Assembly (NCBI GenBank): GCA_016202875.1 | Contig: JACQNX010000047.1 | Span: 1-37,602 of the forward strand | DNA: 37,602 bases | Direction of reading: 5' to 3' | Source: Candidatus Aenigmatarchaeota archaeon | GTDB taxonomy: Archaea; Aenigmatarchaeota; Aenigmatarchaeia; GW2011-AR5 | Shown here: positions 9,449 through 18,393 of the stretch, piece after piece | Position numbering within the stretch: position 1 is the first letter of the stretch | How the letters are laid out: every line of letters starts with the position of its first letter | Program-made: the position numbers and the translations under genes | The notes under the pieces: generated by a model | Told to the model about the DNA's origin: nothing | What the model saw: the letters and a program-made list of their open reading frames with translations, nothing else | The model's database searches: none

Positions 9449-9871
9449 TCACACTTTCTGTATAATGGTTTCAGAAATGGAGAGCAATGACTTGATCCTG
9501 CTTTCTGCTGTTTTTCTCATTATCGGGAATATGTTCTGCAGATAAAACTCTGTGAATAACTCTGTGAAGAAACCGTGCTCCTGGATGCGCGATATAAATG
9601 AGGCAACGATGTCTGCGCGCAGATGGTTGCGGCTGCTGTTCTCTCCTGCAAGATAAAACGTGATTTTCAGGTACGTGTAGCTGTCGAGATGCTGGACGAG
9701 CTCAAAGACGACGTCGCTCCTGTGGAAAGGGCCGTCTGTGGAATAGGAGTTTTCCTTCTCGATTACTTTTCCCCTGCCGGACATGCGGCGCATGAATTCA
9801 AGCGATGTGTAATAAGGGTCTGTGGAGTTTCTGGTTATGGTCTTTGTTACCAGGTTTTCTTCTATCTGCAT
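9449..9871 (-). CDS. Hypothetical protein
   Basis: 140-aa ORF on the same strand as its neighbours; no family recognised. Confidence 0.6.
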   Translation of the reverse strand: MQIEENLVTKTITRNSTDPYYTSLEFMRRMSGRGKVIEKENSYSTDGPFHRSDVVFELVQHLDSYTYLKITFYLAGENSSRNHLRADIVASFISRIQEHGFFTELFTEFYLQNIFPIMRKTAESRIKSLLSISETIIQKV

Positions 9872-9903
9872 GCATGTTAATTCTAAGAGGCGGGATAAAA
9901 AGG

Positions 9904-10326
9904 TTATTTTGCCTTTGTTTCAAAATATATCAATTTGTAGCCGCCATCCACACAACCTAACTTCTGTACCAACCTTTCAGAGGCTGTGTTTTGGAGTCCT
10001 ATGCCAGCATAAACTATAGGTACACCGAATTCTTCAAATTGCTTCAAACATGCTCTTGTTAGACTTTCACCTATGCCCTGATTTCTATAACCCGGATCTA
10101 CAACCAATCTCCCCATATAACCGTAAAAAATCCCACCGTCATCAAAGCCGCTTATGAATCCCACTACTTTGCCATCTCTTTCTTCGACTAGATGATATCT
10201 TCCGAATCTTTCGAGTCCCCTTTTGAATCGTTCTTCGGTAAAAAATTCTGAAGTAGTCATGTTTTCAGATAGCAAGAGTTCTCTCACTCTTTTAAAATCT
10301 TCTGCTCGTGCATTTCTTATCAACAT
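9904..10326 (-). CDS. GNAT family N-acetyltransferase
   Basis: MLIRNARAEDFKRVRELL…LVVDPGYRNQGIGESLTRACLKQFEEFG; acetyl-CoA loop RNQGIG. The track start is 10392. Confidence 0.9.
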   Translation of the reverse strand: MLIRNARAEDFKRVRELLLSENMTTSEFFTEERFKRGLERFGRYHLVEERDGKVVGFISGFDDGGIFYGYMGRLVVDPGYRNQGIGESLTRACLKQFEEFGVPIVYAGIGLQNTASERLVQKLGCVDGGYKLIYFETKAK

Positions 10327-10357
10327 GCAACAGAAATTAGTAAGTAAATTTAAAAAC

Positions 10358-10882
10358 TTATTCCCTGCACTCGGCGCAGATGTACTCGCCATCCGCTTCT
10401 TCTACGGAATCAGAGTAATTGCCGCAGGACTCGCAGGCGACGAGATTCTCAGGTTCCTCTGGCATGGCTGATGAACCTATTTTCATCCTTTCCAGCAAGA
10501 TCTCGAAGAGCGCCGGCTCTATGCGCAGGATGTCGTTATTTGTTATAATGCCGACAAGCTTGCTGCTGTCGAAAACAAGGATTTTTTCAACCCTCTTGCT
10601 GACCATGAGCTTCGCTGCTTCCTCGATGGTCTTGCCGGGCTCTATTGTGACAAGGTCTGTGGACATAACATCTTTGGCTGTTTCGCCAATTCCGGATGCG
10701 ACGTGTTTGTAAACTATGTCGGATGTTGTGACTATGCCTTTCACATTTTTTTCGCCTGTGACTACTACGGAGCCGATGCGCTCGTCGCGCATGATCTGGG
10801 CTGCTTTTTCTATAGAATCGTCCATGTCCACTTTTTTAATATTCGTTCTCATGACTTCGCCTACAAGAGCTGAAAATCTCAT
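10358..10882 (-). CDS. CBS-domain protein with C-terminal zinc ribbon
   Basis: Two CBS repeats (VGEVMRTNIKKVDMDDSIEKAAQIMRDERIGSVVV; AKDVMSTDLVTIEPGKTIEEAAKLMVSKRVEKILV) and C-terminal CESCGNY…CAEC. Confidence 0.93.
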   Translation of the reverse strand: MRFSALVGEVMRTNIKKVDMDDSIEKAAQIMRDERIGSVVVTGEKNVKGIVTTSDIVYKHVASGIGETAKDVMSTDLVTIEPGKTIEEAAKLMVSKRVEKILVFDSSKLVGIITNNDILRIEPALFEILLERMKIGSSAMPEEPENLVACESCGNYSDSVEEADGEYICAECRE

Positions 10883-10918
10883 AGCAGTTATTTATCTGTC
10901 CAAGGATAAAAAGGTGAT

Positions 10919-11296
10919 ATGCTTCGCAGTTATAGGAAAGGTTATGTTGCCGAACTTAGCTTGGTACATATACTTTCTCAAAATGGTTTTATGGTCATCA
11001 GAACGCCTCGCAGCGGAAGAATCAATCTCGCAAGCCCGGACATCATTGCGGCAAAAAACGGCAAGCTAATCGTCATTGAGTGCAAATCGCGTGCAGAGGC
11101 GTTCACTGTCGAAAAGGGGCAACTGCAAGAACTCAGGGAATGGCAGGATAAGGCAGGGGCACTTCCCTATATCGGATGGAAGATTGCGCGCAAGGGGTGG
11201 ACGTTTCTGCACCTTAAGGACGTGGAAGATAACAGGGGGAATGTCGGGAAGAAATTTGCTCTGGAGAAGGGGATGACACTGGAGAAGATCTTGTGA
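10919..11296 (+). CDS. hjc: Holliday junction resolvase Hjc-type nuclease
   Basis: MLRSYRKGYVAELSLVHILSQNGFMVIRTPRSGRI…PDIIAAKNGKLIVIECKSR nuclease core. Confidence 0.88.
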   Translation: MLRSYRKGYVAELSLVHILSQNGFMVIRTPRSGRINLASPDIIAAKNGKLIVIECKSRAEAFTVEKGQLQELREWQDKAGALPYIGWKIARKGWTFLHLKDVEDNRGNVGKKFALEKGMTLEKIL

Positions 11297-11384
11297 GACG
11301 ATATTGACTTATTGCCATCTCCCACCCAGACGGAAGGCGCGCGAAATACAAATATTAATAAATTACTTTCTCTATAACTATATC

Positions 11385-11681
11385 ATGAAGAAAACATATT
11401 GGATGGTTGGGATTGTTGTTTTTATAATTGCCTCCGCATTAGTATATTTCTATTATTATTCTCAGCAAACTAATAAAACAAAATGTGAATTTATGAATTC
11501 AGAAAATTGTGATAAATCTTGCAAAATTGATGCAGATTGTAAGCCGTCATTTGGTTTTTGTGCCAATATAAACGAAGAGGTTTATCTCCCTACAAATGTA
11601 TTTCCTGCATACGAAATAGTTACTTGTAAATGTGAAAATAATAAATGCGTTGGCATTCCTACTGGAAGGGCAGCAATATAG
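11385..11681 (+). CDS. Membrane-anchored/secreted Cys-rich hypothetical protein
   Basis: MKKTYWMVGIVVFIIASALVYFYYY signal/anchor followed by CEFMNSENCDKSCKIDADCKPSFGFC…CKCENNKC. Confidence 0.6.
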   Translation: MKKTYWMVGIVVFIIASALVYFYYYSQQTNKTKCEFMNSENCDKSCKIDADCKPSFGFCANINEEVYLPTNVFPAYEIVTCKCENNKCVGIPTGRAAI

Positions 11682-11744
11682 ATGCACCCCTTAAACTTAT
11701 CGCAAATGGCAAAATCACGACGCCTTTATAAAGTTTTTTTCTGA

Positions 11745-13025
11745 ATGCAGATTCTAAGAATGATGCATATGAACAGCGCAATACCCAGATTTTATGAGAT
11801 GCCACTGGACCGGAGACTGAAAACTGTCCAAGAATTTTCTGGTCTGGATGATAATGAAATTGCACTGCTGAAACAGGAATGTGCTCTGGACAACAGCATA
11901 GCAGAAATCATGATAGAGAATGTTATAGGAACAACGCATTTGCCTGTTGGCATAGCGACATATTTTCTTATTAATGACAAAGATTATCTCATACCGATGG
12001 CAATTGAAGAGCCTTCTGTGGTAGCGGCGGCGTCGCATGCTGCCAAACTTGCGCGCCTTTCCGGCGGATTCAAGGCAAAGAGCACTACGCCTGTAATGAC
12101 AGGGCAAGTACAGATAAAAAATGTACATGATTTTGATATAGCTGAGGAAACTATTCTGAAAAGCATAGACAGCATTAAAGCTCTGGCAAACAAACAGGAC
12201 TCCACGCTTGTGAAAAGGGGTGGCGGACTTGTTTCTGCGGAATGCCGAAAATTAGAAACGGAAAGGGGCGACATGCTTGTTGTTCATCTTAACATAGATG
12301 TCAGGGATGCGATGGGCGCGAATGCTGTGAATACAATGTGTGAAAGTGTTGCTCCATACCTCGAAGAACTAACAGGCGGCATTGCTTCAATGAAGATCAT
12401 CTCGAACCTTGCGGCACAGAGGCTTGTCACTGCGGAGGCTGTATGGAAAAAGAATGAGCTGGGGGAAGAACTGATAGAGGGCATTTTAGATGCGTATGCA
12501 TTCGCCAAAGCGGACCCTTACAGGGCAGCGACGAACAACAAAGGTATAATGAACGGCATTGATGCTGTGCTCATAGCAGCAGGGAATGACTTCCGCGCTG
12601 TAGAATCAGGCGCACATTCTTATGCCTGCATGTCTGGAAGGTACCAGCCGCTCGCACACTACAGAAAAAACGAAAATGGAGATCTTGTGGGGAGGATAGA
12701 ACTTCCCATGGCTGTTGGTATTGTGGGTGGGGCAACAAAAACAAATCCCATTGCGCGTATTGCCTTGAAAATTCTTGGTGTGAGAAGTGCTAATGAGCTT
12801 GGTGAAATATCTGCGTGCGCCGGGCTGGCAAACAACTTCGCTGCTGTGCGGGCTATTGTGAAAGAAGGAATCCAGCATGGTCACATGAAGTTGCATGCAA
12901 AGAATATTGCGATTATTGCTGGCGCGCAGGGCGATAAGGTACATCAACTTGCAGAAAGGATGATAAGAGAAAAAATGGTCAGTGTGTCACGGGCTGAAGA
13001 GCTGCTGAAAGAGATGGGACACTAG
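11745..13025 (+). CDS. Hydroxymethylglutaryl-CoA reductase, class II-like
   Basis: MAIEEPSVVAAASHAAKLARLSGGF, DAMGANAVNTMCESVAPYLEELTGG; these resemble bacterial-type class II enzymes. Confidence 0.9.
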   Translation: MQILRMMHMNSAIPRFYEMPLDRRLKTVQEFSGLDDNEIALLKQECALDNSIAEIMIENVIGTTHLPVGIATYFLINDKDYLIPMAIEEPSVVAAASHAAKLARLSGGFKAKSTTPVMTGQVQIKNVHDFDIAEETILKSIDSIKALANKQDSTLVKRGGGLVSAECRKLETERGDMLVVHLNIDVRDAMGANAVNTMCESVAPYLEELTGGIASMKIISNLAAQRLVTAEAVWKKNELGEELIEGILDAYAFAKADPYRAATNNKGIMNGIDAVLIAAGNDFRAVESGAHSYACMSGRYQPLAHYRKNENGDLVGRIELPMAVGIVGGATKTNPIARIALKILGVRSANELGEISACAGLANNFAAVRAIVKEGIQHGHMKLHAKNIAIIAGAQGDKVHQLAERMIREKMVSVSRAEELLKEMGH

Positions 13026-13141
13026 TTTACTGCAGGGCTCGTAGCTGTGCTTGGCTGCCTGCTTGGTTGACCCTAAAACAGCCCTAGAACTAGCGTTTTC
13101 TGCAGGAAAAGGCACTTCCAAGCACAATGCCGCACAAATGA

Positions 13142-14089
13142 CTAAGTTCTGTGCAAGGCCAAAAATTCTTTCGTTTGCCTGAAGAATTCTTTTAGCGTGA
13201 ATTCTGCAAGTTTTTTTGGTGCATCTTTCTCAACCGAGTCAATCAAGGACTGAAAATAGCGCTCTTTTTTTGCCGAAATGTTAAGTAACGGAAATCCCTC
13301 ATCCAGCAAAGTCTTATTCAATATCAGTCTGCATATTCGCTTGTTTCCGTCAAGAAATGGATGCGCTTTGTAAAGATTATAATGTGCTAAAGCCGCCTTT
13401 TCAATTGGATTCAGTCTTGTCAATTTATACCACTCAACAAACCCATCAATCAACCTGTTCAGTCTAGTATAATGCGGCGGTCTGTAAGCGATTTCTTTTC
13501 CAAGAGGATTTTTGGTATCCTGCATGTGCAAATAGACTTGTTGCTTCCTTAGTTTACCTGGAGTTTTTTCTTCAAAGCTTGCCATTATTGTCTTATGCAA
13601 ATCGAGCAAATATTTTTTGTCAAGTATATGGTTTTCTTTTATTGATTCGACAGCTTCTAGCATGTTTTTGCTGATCTGTTCGCGCGTGTTTAAATGCCTG
13701 TTTTTTCCAAAAGCGTTCTGGACATCTCTAAGGCTGACACTAACGTCCTCTGTTGTAAGTGTGGTCAGAGTAAAAAGAATTGTACTGTCAACTTCGTACT
13801 TTCGCTTTCGGGCGCCCGAAAGGGAGGCGAATATATTGTTAAAAGCGTCGCGAAAAAGCAACGCTTTTATCAGGTCGTCTTTTGAAATCAATTTGTTGTC
13901 ATAATGCTTTCCTGCTAATTTTGATATTATTTTCGATTTGAATGGATCTTCTATTTTTGCTACTTCACTTTGCAATGGTTTTTTCGTACCTATATATTTG
14001 CTGAATGTCTTTGACTTGTTCGAAACGAAATAGCTTAGGTCGAGGTAGTAGTATTTTTTCCCGCTAATGGTTTTTGTCCTCAGTGCCAT
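13142..14089 (-). CDS. Fic/Doc-type family protein
   Basis: Motif HPFLDGNKRICRLILN; N-terminal KKYYYLDLSYFVSNKSKTFSKYIG domain. Confidence 0.9.
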   Translation of the reverse strand: MALRTKTISGKKYYYLDLSYFVSNKSKTFSKYIGTKKPLQSEVAKIEDPFKSKIISKLAGKHYDNKLISKDDLIKALLFRDAFNNIFASLSGARKRKYEVDSTILFTLTTLTTEDVSVSLRDVQNAFGKNRHLNTREQISKNMLEAVESIKENHILDKKYLLDLHKTIMASFEEKTPGKLRKQQVYLHMQDTKNPLGKEIAYRPPHYTRLNRLIDGFVEWYKLTRLNPIEKAALAHYNLYKAHPFLDGNKRICRLILNKTLLDEGFPLLNISAKKERYFQSLIDSVEKDAPKKLAEFTLKEFFRQTKEFLALHRT

Positions 14090-14095
14090 GCTCTA

Positions 14096-14180
14096 TTTAG
14101 GCTGATAAAAATATTTAAAACTATCAGCCTAAATTTTCTGTTGATTAGGCTGATAAAAGCCTCCAAGGTTATCGGCATAA
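14096..14180. promoter_or_regulatory. Operator-like tandem palindromes overlapping the Fic gene promoter
   Basis: TTTAGGCTGATA (14096-14107) / TATCAGCCTAAA (14122-14133) perfect 12-bp arms flanking TATA-like atatttaaa; second pair TTAGGCTGATAA (from 14145) / TTATCGGCATAA (14169-14180). Confidence 0.7.
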
Positions 14181-14310
14181 ACGTATTCGTTGGATCAGTC
14201 AGTACCTCCGAAAGTGACCCGCAGCTGTGCTTGCTTATGGATTTGGCTCTTTGCAGGATAATCGTGGGCTATTAGTGGTTGAATCATAATTAGCAGAATT
14301 CGGTACCTGA

Positions 14311-14643
14311 TTATTCTTTTATGACCCTGCAAATAGAATTTTCAACTTCCGTTATCTTTTCTTTTTTGATCTTGCCTGCTCTGTATAGAATTAGACCCAG
14401 ATCGGCGGTAAATATCTTTCTTGGCCTTACATAGCTTGTTATTTTTAGTTTGCCTTCTCGAAAGTCTTTATATCTTAGCTCGATGGTTTCTGCGCCTTTT
14501 TTTGCTTTGCTTGTTATCTGGCACAGGATTACGTCTCCATATTCTCCTTTTGCTACAACGGCAGCAGGCCGCCTTTTGCTTGCCGAAAGGTCTGAGAAAG
14601 GAAAAGGCAAGACAACAACATCGCCTTTTACAAATCCTTCCAT
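14311..14643 (-). CDS. PemK/MazF-type toxin
   Basis: MEGFVKGDVVVLPFPFSDLSASKRRPAAVVAKGEYGDVILCQITSK signature. Confidence 0.9.
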   Translation of the reverse strand: MEGFVKGDVVVLPFPFSDLSASKRRPAAVVAKGEYGDVILCQITSKAKKGAETIELRYKDFREGKLKITSYVRPRKIFTADLGLILYRAGKIKKEKITEVENSICRVIKE

Positions 14644-14876
14644 GCTTCATCTTCCTCTTTTGTGCTCCAGCTCTTTGCAAGAGCCTTTTCGCTGAGCAAA
14701 GCAGCGATGCGGCCGCTTTTTATGCTCTTTAGCGGCCTCAATTCTATACGGTCATCAAAAGCCAGCACAGCTATTTTAGAGCCTTCTTTGAACCCCTCTA
14801 GATCTCTTATGTCCTTGGGTATGGCTATCTGTCCCTTTTCTGTTATCTTTGCGGTCTTCACTTCTATGAGTCCCAT
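14628..14876 (-). CDS. AbrB/SpoVT-type antitoxin
   Basis: KITEKGQIAIPKDIRDLEGFKEGSKIAVLAFDDRIELRP; overlaps the MazF-like toxin by 16 nt. The track start is 14885. Confidence 0.88.
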   Translation of the reverse strand: MGLIEVKTAKITEKGQIAIPKDIRDLEGFKEGSKIAVLAFDDRIELRPLKSIKSGRIAALLSEKALAKSWSTKEEDEAWKDL

Positions 14877-14947
14877 CTTATTCACCTTACAAGTAAGATA
14901 TGTAAGAAAGTATATAAAGATTATTGTGTAAAGAAATACAACACATG

Positions 14948-14971
14948 GGGCCCGTCATCTCGTTATGGTGG
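14948..14971. repeat. 24-bp direct repeat, copy 1
   Basis: gggcccgtcatctcgttatggtgg, identical to copy 2 at 15587-15610. Confidence 0.9.
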
Positions 14972-15084
14972 CCAGTTAAGTTAATTACGCATGTAATGGT
15001 TGCGTGCTGTCTATTGTTTTTCAGGCCCGACGCTATCCTTAAATAGTAGCAACTATATAGTAGTAAATAATCTTGGGTGATTGT

Positions 15085-15528
15085 ATGTCTGATGACCAAC
15101 ATTTTGGGCACGTAGTTGTCATGAGAATTGAAAACGACTGGCTTATTCCAGATGTAGTAGGAGATACTTTTGTGAGCGGCGAAATGCCAAAATTTCTTAG
15201 TTCGTATGCACGCATCGGAGAAAGTCGTACCAATTTCTATTACCTTATAAGAGAATTTGGTGCCCCAAATCCGACCGCTAGTAAATTTCTCATTCACGGT
15301 CTGGCAACCCCCTGTAAGATAAGTGACGTCGCGCTTCATGTACCCGAAGGGCAAGAACCCAACTCGCATATAACAGACTCTAGGGGCAGGAAATTTTATC
15401 GAAGAGAACTTGTAAGACTGAGCGACGGAAGTCAATTGGCAGGTGTTTATATTCCAGAAGACTTTATTCAAGAATATGCTACGAAATGTGCTCTACCTCG
15501 TGCTGTCCAAGGTAAAAATTCTGAATAG
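15085..15528 (+). CDS. Orphan hypothetical protein between direct repeats
   Basis: MSDDQHFGHVVVMRIENDWLIPDVV…; TATA-like ccttaaatag upstream. The track start is 15073. Confidence 0.55.
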   Translation: MSDDQHFGHVVVMRIENDWLIPDVVGDTFVSGEMPKFLSSYARIGESRTNFYYLIREFGAPNPTASKFLIHGLATPCKISDVALHVPEGQEPNSHITDSRGRKFYRRELVRLSDGSQLAGVYIPEDFIQEYATKCALPRAVQGKNSE

Positions 15529-15586
15529 TTGGGCATTTGCAAACTTTTTCTTTATAAATTTAATATAGGAATACTTGTTATTTACT

Positions 15587-15610
15587 GGGCCCGTCATCTC
15601 GTTATGGTGG
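15587..15610. repeat. 24-bp direct repeat, copy 2
   Basis: gggcccgtcatctcgttatggtgg, 639 bp from copy 1 and just past the stop of the adjacent gene. Confidence 0.9.
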
Positions 15611-15613
15611 TGT

Positions 15614-16432
15614 CTAGAAAACTGCTTCCGTGTAAGCTGCTGCCACGATCAGCATTTCTGCTGCGAGCAAGAGGACAAGAGAGTCGAAGAGGATCTTGTT
15701 GAACTCTCTGCTGCCTGCTTTTTCACGCAGGATTCCTACAGAGAGGATGCCGCCTGCGAGGCCTGCGATGAAATACGCTACTATCTCAGGGATGCCGTGC
15801 AGCGCGATTGAGCCTAAGCCTACCGGCACGCCGTAGAGATAAGCAATAGGGCTTGAGAGTCCTGATTCTATAAAAGACCTGATCAGAAGGCCCACATAAA
15901 CTGCTATCACAGAGGCGTTCCATGCCAGAATAAACACTGCTCCTGCGCCGAATGCCACGGACAGGACAAACATCAGGACCATGACCTGTGTATTGTTGAG
16001 GAGAAAGCGAACAAAATCTGCATTCTCTGTGGTGCTGGCAGTAATGTAGGAAAAGCTCTTCAGGGTCTCTGTTTGCAGTGAGAAAGCAGGCTCTGCGTCT
16101 GCATAGAAAATAAACAGGAAGCTCATTGCTATTATTATGCCCAGAAAGAATGCGGAAAAAGAATATATGAGTTTCTGATGCCTGGCAAACAAATTGCCTT
16201 GCATTTTTCTTTCTGCTGCCTGGTCTTCCTTTTCCTCCTCAATTTCAAAGAGCTTCTGGAAGAACGGGACGAAAATGATGGTAAGGAATGCGACAGACAA
16301 AATTGAAGACTGTTCTGGGAAAATGCTCACTGAGAAAAGAACAGAAATGAGTGTGTAGATGAATGCCACGAGAAATATTTCCCAGGGCCTGTCTTCTGCC
16401 TGTTTGGGGTTGAGAATAGATTCAAGCACCAT
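15614..16432 (-). CDS. Stage II sporulation protein M (SpoIIM/DUF95)-like membrane protein
   Basis: MVLESILNPKQAEDRPWEIFLVAFIYT; FLLNNTQVMVLMFVLSVAFGAGAVFILAWNASVIAVYVG; multiple TM segments. Confidence 0.85.
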   Translation of the reverse strand: MVLESILNPKQAEDRPWEIFLVAFIYTLISVLFSVSIFPEQSSILSVAFLTIIFVPFFQKLFEIEEEKEDQAAERKMQGNLFARHQKLIYSFSAFFLGIIIAMSFLFIFYADAEPAFSLQTETLKSFSYITASTTENADFVRFLLNNTQVMVLMFVLSVAFGAGAVFILAWNASVIAVYVGLLIRSFIESGLSSPIAYLYGVPVGLGSIALHGIPEIVAYFIAGLAGGILSVGILREKAGSREFNKILFDSLVLLLAAEMLIVAAAYTEAVF

Positions 16433-16547
16433 AGAAAGTTATTGGAAGAAGCGGGCTATAAAGATTACATGCAGAACGATGTTAATTTGAACTTGCCATA
16501 ACCTGAAGAGCGAACCCTTTAAGTTCTTTTCTGCGACATTCTTTCAG

Positions 16548-17585
16548 ATGGCGATAGGCATTGCCGGGTACGGGGCTTACATTCCGCGCTTCAGGATCAA
16601 GGTTGAGGAGATTGCCAAAGTATGGGGCATGGACGCTAACGCAATAAAAGATGGGCTGCTTGTTGAGGAGAAGAGCGTCCCAGATCAGGATGAGGACACG
16701 ATAACAATAAGTGTGGAGGCTGCGCGGAATGCTCTTGCGAGGGCTGGCATAGAGCCGAAACTCATTGGTGCTGTTTTTGTTGGGAGCGAGTCACATCCGT
16801 ATGCCGTAAAGCCTTCTGGAACAGTTGTGGCAGAAGCGCTTGGGATTGGGACAAATTACACTACTGTAGATACAGAGTTTGCGTGCAGGGCTGGGACAAC
16901 TTCCATGTACATCTGCTATGGTTTAGTGAAAGCTGGCGAGATAAAACATGGCTTGGCTATCGGAGCAGACACTGCTCAGGGGCAGCCAGGCGATGCACTT
17001 GAGTACACAGCTGCTGCAGGCGGAGCTGCTTTTATTGTTGGGCAAGAACCGCTGGCAGAGATAGAAGCATATTTTTCATTTACATCGGATACACCAGATT
17101 TCTGGAGACGTGAGGGGCAGGACTATCCTAAACATGGCGCGCGATTCACAGGTGAGCCTGCTTATTTCAGGCATGTCGTAAGCGCGACAAAGGGGTTGAT
17201 GGAAAAGACAGGACTAAGGCAGCAGGATTTCAACCATGTTGTGTTTCATATGCCTAATGGGAAATTCCCGGTGCGGGCTGCAAAGCTGCTTGGGTTTGAT
17301 ACAAGGGCACTAGAACATGGGCTTATTGTTTCAAAAGTAGGCAATACATATTCTGGCTCCTCACTTCTTGGTCTTACCAGTGTCCTGGACAATGCGAAAC
17401 CTGGCGAGCGCATCCTAGTGACATCTTTTGGCAGTGGTGCGGGGTCAGATTCATTTTCTTTTGTTGTGACAGACAAAATTCTGGAAAGGCGTGACAAAGC
17501 ACCAAAAACAGAAGACTATATCAAACAGCGGAGCTATGTTGATTACGGGATTTACGCAAAGCTGAGGGGGAAACTGAAGGTGTGA
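16548..17585 (+). CDS. Hydroxymethylglutaryl-CoA synthase (archaeal)
   Basis: [42 protein letters not shown] catalytic Cys region; [11 protein letters not shown]. Confidence 0.95.
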   Translation: MAIGIAGYGAYIPRFRIKVEEIAKVWGMDANAIKDGLLVEEKSVPDQDEDTITISVEAARNALARAGIEPKLIGAVFVGSESHPYAVKPSGTVVAEALGIGTNYTTVDTEFACRAGTTSMYICYGLVKAGEIKHGLAIGADTAQGQPGDALEYTAAAGGAAFIVGQEPLAEIEAYFSFTSDTPDFWRREGQDYPKHGARFTGEPAYFRHVVSATKGLMEKTGLRQQDFNHVVFHMPNGKFPVRAAKLLGFDTRALEHGLIVSKVGNTYSGSSLLGLTSVLDNAKPGERILVTSFGSGAGSDSFSFVVTDKILERRDKAPKTEDYIKQRSYVDYGIYAKLRGKLKV

Positions 17586-17588
17586 AGA

Positions 17589-17888
17589 ATGGCTGTTAGC
17601 AGAACAAATATATTTGATGAAAAAAGGGTGGCGGTGGCCAGTAAGGGCTACAAAAATATGGAGCGTGCATTATTGTCCGCAGGCATGTCTTATCCAACAA
17701 TAACAAATATCATGTCGGAAGTGCGTGGGCAGACTATGGTAACGTGCACGTTTGAGGAAGATGAAAATCCTGTGATAAGAGAGATAACGTTTGAGAAGAG
17801 AGATCAAATCGGTTCAGCTAACCTGTTCGCTGTCGGCATCAGTTACTATGGTGAAAGGCGGCCTGAAGTTTACGAGGTTGTGATATGA
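17589..17888 (+). CDS. Hypothetical protein, module copy 1 gene A
   Basis: 99 aa; similar to the 18103-18393 product; ATGA overlap with the next ORF. Confidence 0.65.
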   Translation: MAVSRTNIFDEKRVAVASKGYKNMERALLSAGMSYPTITNIMSEVRGQTMVTCTFEEDENPVIREITFEKRDQIGSANLFAVGISYYGERRPEVYEVVI

Positions 17889-18085
17889 CGGCTGAGCTGA
17901 CTGTGCACGAAATTTCGTTTATTGGAAAAATAGTTGAAGGGGGGAAATTCTCTGAACAAGAAATAGGTGAATCGTTGCGGCAGAAAGGGTATGTAGAGCT
18001 GAGAGATGGTTTTTATGCCCTGACAAAAAACGGGCAGGATATTGTAAATCTTATACTGGCTGAAACTCCGGAGTACGTGATGTGA
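17885..18085 (+). CDS. Hypothetical protein, module copy 1 gene B
   Basis: 66 aa; ATGA coupling; homologous DNA at 18390-18476. Confidence 0.6.
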   Translation: MTAELTVHEISFIGKIVEGGKFSEQEIGESLRQKGYVELRDGFYALTKNGQDIVNLILAETPEYVM

Positions 18086-18102
18086 AAATATGAGGTGTAA
18101 CA

Positions 18103-18393
18103 ATGGGAGAGGTAGCCCGCACAAGAAAGTTTGAGGAACGGACACGCAACGCACTTTATGATGAAATGGTAGGGGCATTGCAAGATGGTGGTATTGATTA
18201 TGAAACTATTTACGATATGCTGGAAGAGTTTTATGGGTTGGGTAAACGGGAAGCAGGTTACGCATTTGATGATGAAGATTATTCAGGTACTATAGAAGAG
18301 GTTCGTTTGGAAAGAGTTGAGGAACAGGCTGCAGATGTTACAATTTATTATCGCAATGGAACAAACAGAAAATTTATTGGTGTTAAATTATGA
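18103..18393 (+). CDS. Hypothetical protein, module copy 2 gene A (paralogue of 17589-17888)
   Basis: 96 aa; shared pattern M..AL...G..Y.TI..M..E..G……F.DE…I.E…E. Confidence 0.65.
   Translation: MGEVARTRKFEERTRNALYDEMVGALQDGGIDYETIYDMLEEFYGLGKREAGYAFDDEDYSGTIEEVRLERVEEQAADVTIYYRNGTNRKFIGVKL

Noticed and set aside
13043-14233. 11-bp AGCTGTGCTTG on both sides of the Fic gene (13043-13053, 14223-14233) as insertion boundaries
   Set aside because: Short enough to be chance; no flanking similarity or terminal inverted repeats.
14887-15471. 194-aa minus-strand ORF overlapping the orphan gene
   Set aside because: Runs antisense across the plus-strand ORF that has its own TATA-like element, and its composition looks like shadow translation (Cys/Tyr/His/Ile rich); the opposite strand is the better call.
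14948-15610. 24-bp direct repeats as a CRISPR array
   Set aside because: Only two copies 639 bp apart with an ORF between them; no spacer-sized interval and no cas genes.
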